In this document: positions 5,249-6,426 of the stretch, one piece after another
How positions within the stretch are numbered: position 1 is the stretch's first letter
Layout of the letters: each line of letters starts with the position of its first letter
DNA from: DATDVD01 sp035290065
Lineage (GTDB): Bacteria > Pseudomonadota > Gammaproteobacteria > Coxiellales > Coxiellaceae
Direction of reading: 5' to 3'
Assembly: GCA_035290065.1 (NCBI GenBank)
Contig: DATDVD010000115.1
Coordinates: 1 to 6,426 of the forward strand
DNA length: 6,426 nucleotides
Notes under the pieces: model-generated
Databases searched by the model: none
The model's input: the letters and a program-made list of their open reading frames with translations, nothing else
What the model was told of the DNA's origin: nothing
Program-made: the position numbers and the translations under genes

Positions 5249-5545
5249 ATGGAAGTCACACAAGTCATTGCAATTGCACAAGTCCAAGGATTCTCATCCG
5301 TGGCCGCGGCACTTCTAATGGGTTTAGCCGCATTAGGAACGGCCGTAGGATTTGGTGTTTTAGGGGGTAAATTTTTGGAAGGCGTGGCACGCCAACCGGA
5401 ATTAACACCGATGTTAATGGGCCGTATGTTTTTAATGGCAGGCTTGGTTGATGCGAACGCGATGATTTCGATCGTGATGGGGCTTTACTTATTCTTCGCA
5501 AAAAACCCCTTCTTAGATGCCGTCATGGCCGCTTTAACAAAATAA
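5249..5545 (+). CDS. atpE: F1Fo ATP synthase subunit c (AtpE)
   Basis: Subunit c forms the proton-driven rotor ring in the inner membrane. From ATG 5249 the product has 98 residues (100 from ATG 5243). It is a two-helix hairpin: helix 1 has the glycine-rich GTAVGFGVLGGKFLEG pattern, the polar loop is ARQPEL, and helix 2 carries the proton-binding Asp68 in GLVDAN (E. coli Asp61). An Asp without the Na+-type Gln/Glu-Ser ligands indicates proton coupling. The E. coli Pro64 three residues after the Asp is absent, as I recall for Pseudomonas. A tail of about 17 residues (KNPFLDAVMAALTK at its end) exceeds the E. coli protein. The SD at 5237-5240 favours the second ATG. The stop lies 25 bases before atpF. 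The preceding hairpin may affect its expression. Confidence 0.95.
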   Translation: MEVTQVIAIAQVQGFSSVAAALLMGLAALGTAVGFGVLGGKFLEGVARQPELTPMLMGRMFLMAGLVDANAMISIVMGLYLFFAKNPFLDAVMAALTK

Positions 5546-5570
5546 GTGATGGTTGTGAGAGGAATGCCCG

Positions 5571-6041
5571 ATGGATATTAATATCACCTTACTAGGCCAA
5601 ATGATTACGTTTGCCATCTTTGTATGGTTTACGATGAAATTTGTGTGGCCTCCGTTAATGAAAGTGATGAACGAGCGGAAGCAAAAAATTGCCGAAGGCT
5701 TAGCGGCAGCCGAAGAAGGTGAGCGCAAATTGGAATTGGCGGATGCAGAATATAAAGCGCATTTGGTGGAAGCCAAAAATCAAGCCGCGCATATTATCGA
5801 GCAGGCCAATCAGCGTGCACGTCATATTGTGGAGGAATCCAAAGACAAAGCGCGCGAAGAGGGTGAGCGTTTAATGCAAATTACCGACAGCGAAATTAAA
5901 ACAGCGGTCAATCATGCTAAAGAAGCGCTAACCAAACAATTCGCCACGTTAGCGATTGCGGGTGCTGAGAAAATTCTTCAGCACAATGTGGATGAAAAAG
6001 CGAACGAAAAATTATTAAATGAATTAATCCAAGAGATTTAA
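5571..6041 (+). CDS. atpF: F1Fo ATP synthase subunit b (AtpF)
   Basis: Subunit b is the peripheral stalk that holds F1 against rotation, anchored in the membrane next to subunit a. The 156-residue length equals that of E. coli b. The N-terminal membrane helix (about 5-27) includes LGQMITFAIFVWF and ends in KFVWPPLM. It is followed by Arg36, conserved in E. coli, and a long charged coiled coil (about 33-125). The C-terminal ATLAIAGAEKILQHNVDEKAN matches the delta-binding end of the family. AGAGGA at 5558-5563 lies seven bases before the ATG. A tiny out-of-frame ATG at 5564 is ignored. The next gene begins one base after the stop. Confidence 0.97.
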   Translation: MDINITLLGQMITFAIFVWFTMKFVWPPLMKVMNERKQKIAEGLAAAEEGERKLELADAEYKAHLVEAKNQAAHIIEQANQRARHIVEESKDKAREEGERLMQITDSEIKTAVNHAKEALTKQFATLAIAGAEKILQHNVDEKANEKLLNELIQEI

Positions 6042-6042
6042 C

Positions 6043-6426
6043 ATGGCAGCATTAACCAGCCTCGCAAGACCCTATGCCAAAGCTGTGTTTCAAGAAGCAC
6101 AGGGCCACGATGTTGAAAAATGGTCGACGCTTTTATCCGTGTTATCGTTTATTACACAGGATAAACAGGCTGCCCATTTAATTAAGGATCCTGAAATCTC
6201 ATCGGAACATTTGGTGACCTTGTTTTTATCCATCGCATTAGACTATGTGCGTGATGTACGGGATGAGTTAAAAACACGTTTTGAAAATTTTTTGCAATTA
6301 TTGGCAGATAATAAACGTTTAAATGTGTTGCCTGATATTGATGTGCTGTTTAAAGAATTTTTAGCGGAAGAGCAAAGAATTGAATATGTTTCCGTAGTTT
6401 CAGCAGCTCCTTTGTCACAGGCTATA
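6043..6426 (+). CDS. atpH: F1Fo ATP synthase subunit delta (AtpH), 5' part
   Basis: Subunit delta sits on top of F1 and links it to the b stalk. The reading frame begins with ATG one base after the atpF stop, preceded by AAGAGA at 6031-6036, and stays open for 128 codons to the right edge. The usual family length is about 178, so some 50 codons lie outside. Family features are LARPYAKAVFQEA at 7-19, LADNKRLNVLPDI in the middle, and VSVVSAAPLS near the edge, comparable to E. coli ARPYAKAAF, MAENGRLNALPDV and VDVISAAALS. The gene is incomplete only because the window ends. Confidence 0.95.
   Translation, partial: MAALTSLARPYAKAVFQEAQGHDVEKWSTLLSVLSFITQDKQAAHLIKDPEISSEHLVTLFLSIALDYVRDVRDELKTRFENFLQLLADNKRLNVLPDIDVLFKEFLAEEQRIEYVSVVSAAPLSQAI

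Noticed and set aside
6043..6426. atpH as a truncated or broken gene
   Set aside because: The frame is intact to the last base; the missing C-terminus is due to the window edge.

Overview
The window looks like a chromosomal segment of a gammaproteobacterium. AtpI, AtpB, AtpE, AtpF, AtpH, ParA, ParB and RsmG all resemble their Pseudomonas/E. coli counterparts in length and motifs. The order rsmG-parA-parB-atpI-atpB is the familiar gammaproteobacterial arrangement. Moderate GC, A/T-rich codon endings and an unrecognised Pro-Ala-repeat protein would suit a Legionellales/Coxiella-like lineage, but that placement is a guess.

Layout. Bases 1-440 hold the 3' end of an unrecognised gene that enters from the left with a (CCAGCT)6 repeat encoding Pro-Ala. 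A sigma70-like promoter follows, so close to the next ATG that rsmG may be translated from a leaderless mRNA. rsmG (16S rRNA G527 methyltransferase), parA and parB (chromosome segregation) form a compact operon with overlapping or nearly abutting genes. On the opposite strand, tail-to-tail with parB and overlapping it by 30 bases, lies an AT-rich accessory gene. It encodes a three-domain protein: a winged helix-turn-helix, a GHKL (HSP90-like) ATPase and a STAS-like DUF4325 domain. Two 16-bp palindromes, 22 bp apart, lie over its promoter and probably are its own operators. One of them also covers an extended -10 box facing the ATP synthase genes.

From 3842 on, a second sigma70-like promoter leads into the F1Fo ATP synthase operon: atpI (TTG start), atpB, atpE, atpF and the first 128 codons of atpH, which runs off the right edge. 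The only large gap in this operon, between atpB and atpE, contains a 73-bp imperfect inverted repeat with perfect 11-bp ends. It resembles a small mobile repeat (MITE/REP-like) and would fold into a hairpin in the mRNA just before the most highly needed subunit gene.

How it fits together. Most of the window is housekeeping: ribosome modification, chromosome partition and the membrane ATP synthase. The non-standard parts are the wHTH-GHKL-STAS gene with its twin operators, lodged between parB and atpI, the inverted repeat inside the atp operon, and the Pro-Ala protein at the left edge. No parS site, tRNA, rRNA, CRISPR, transposase or clear intrinsic terminator was found.
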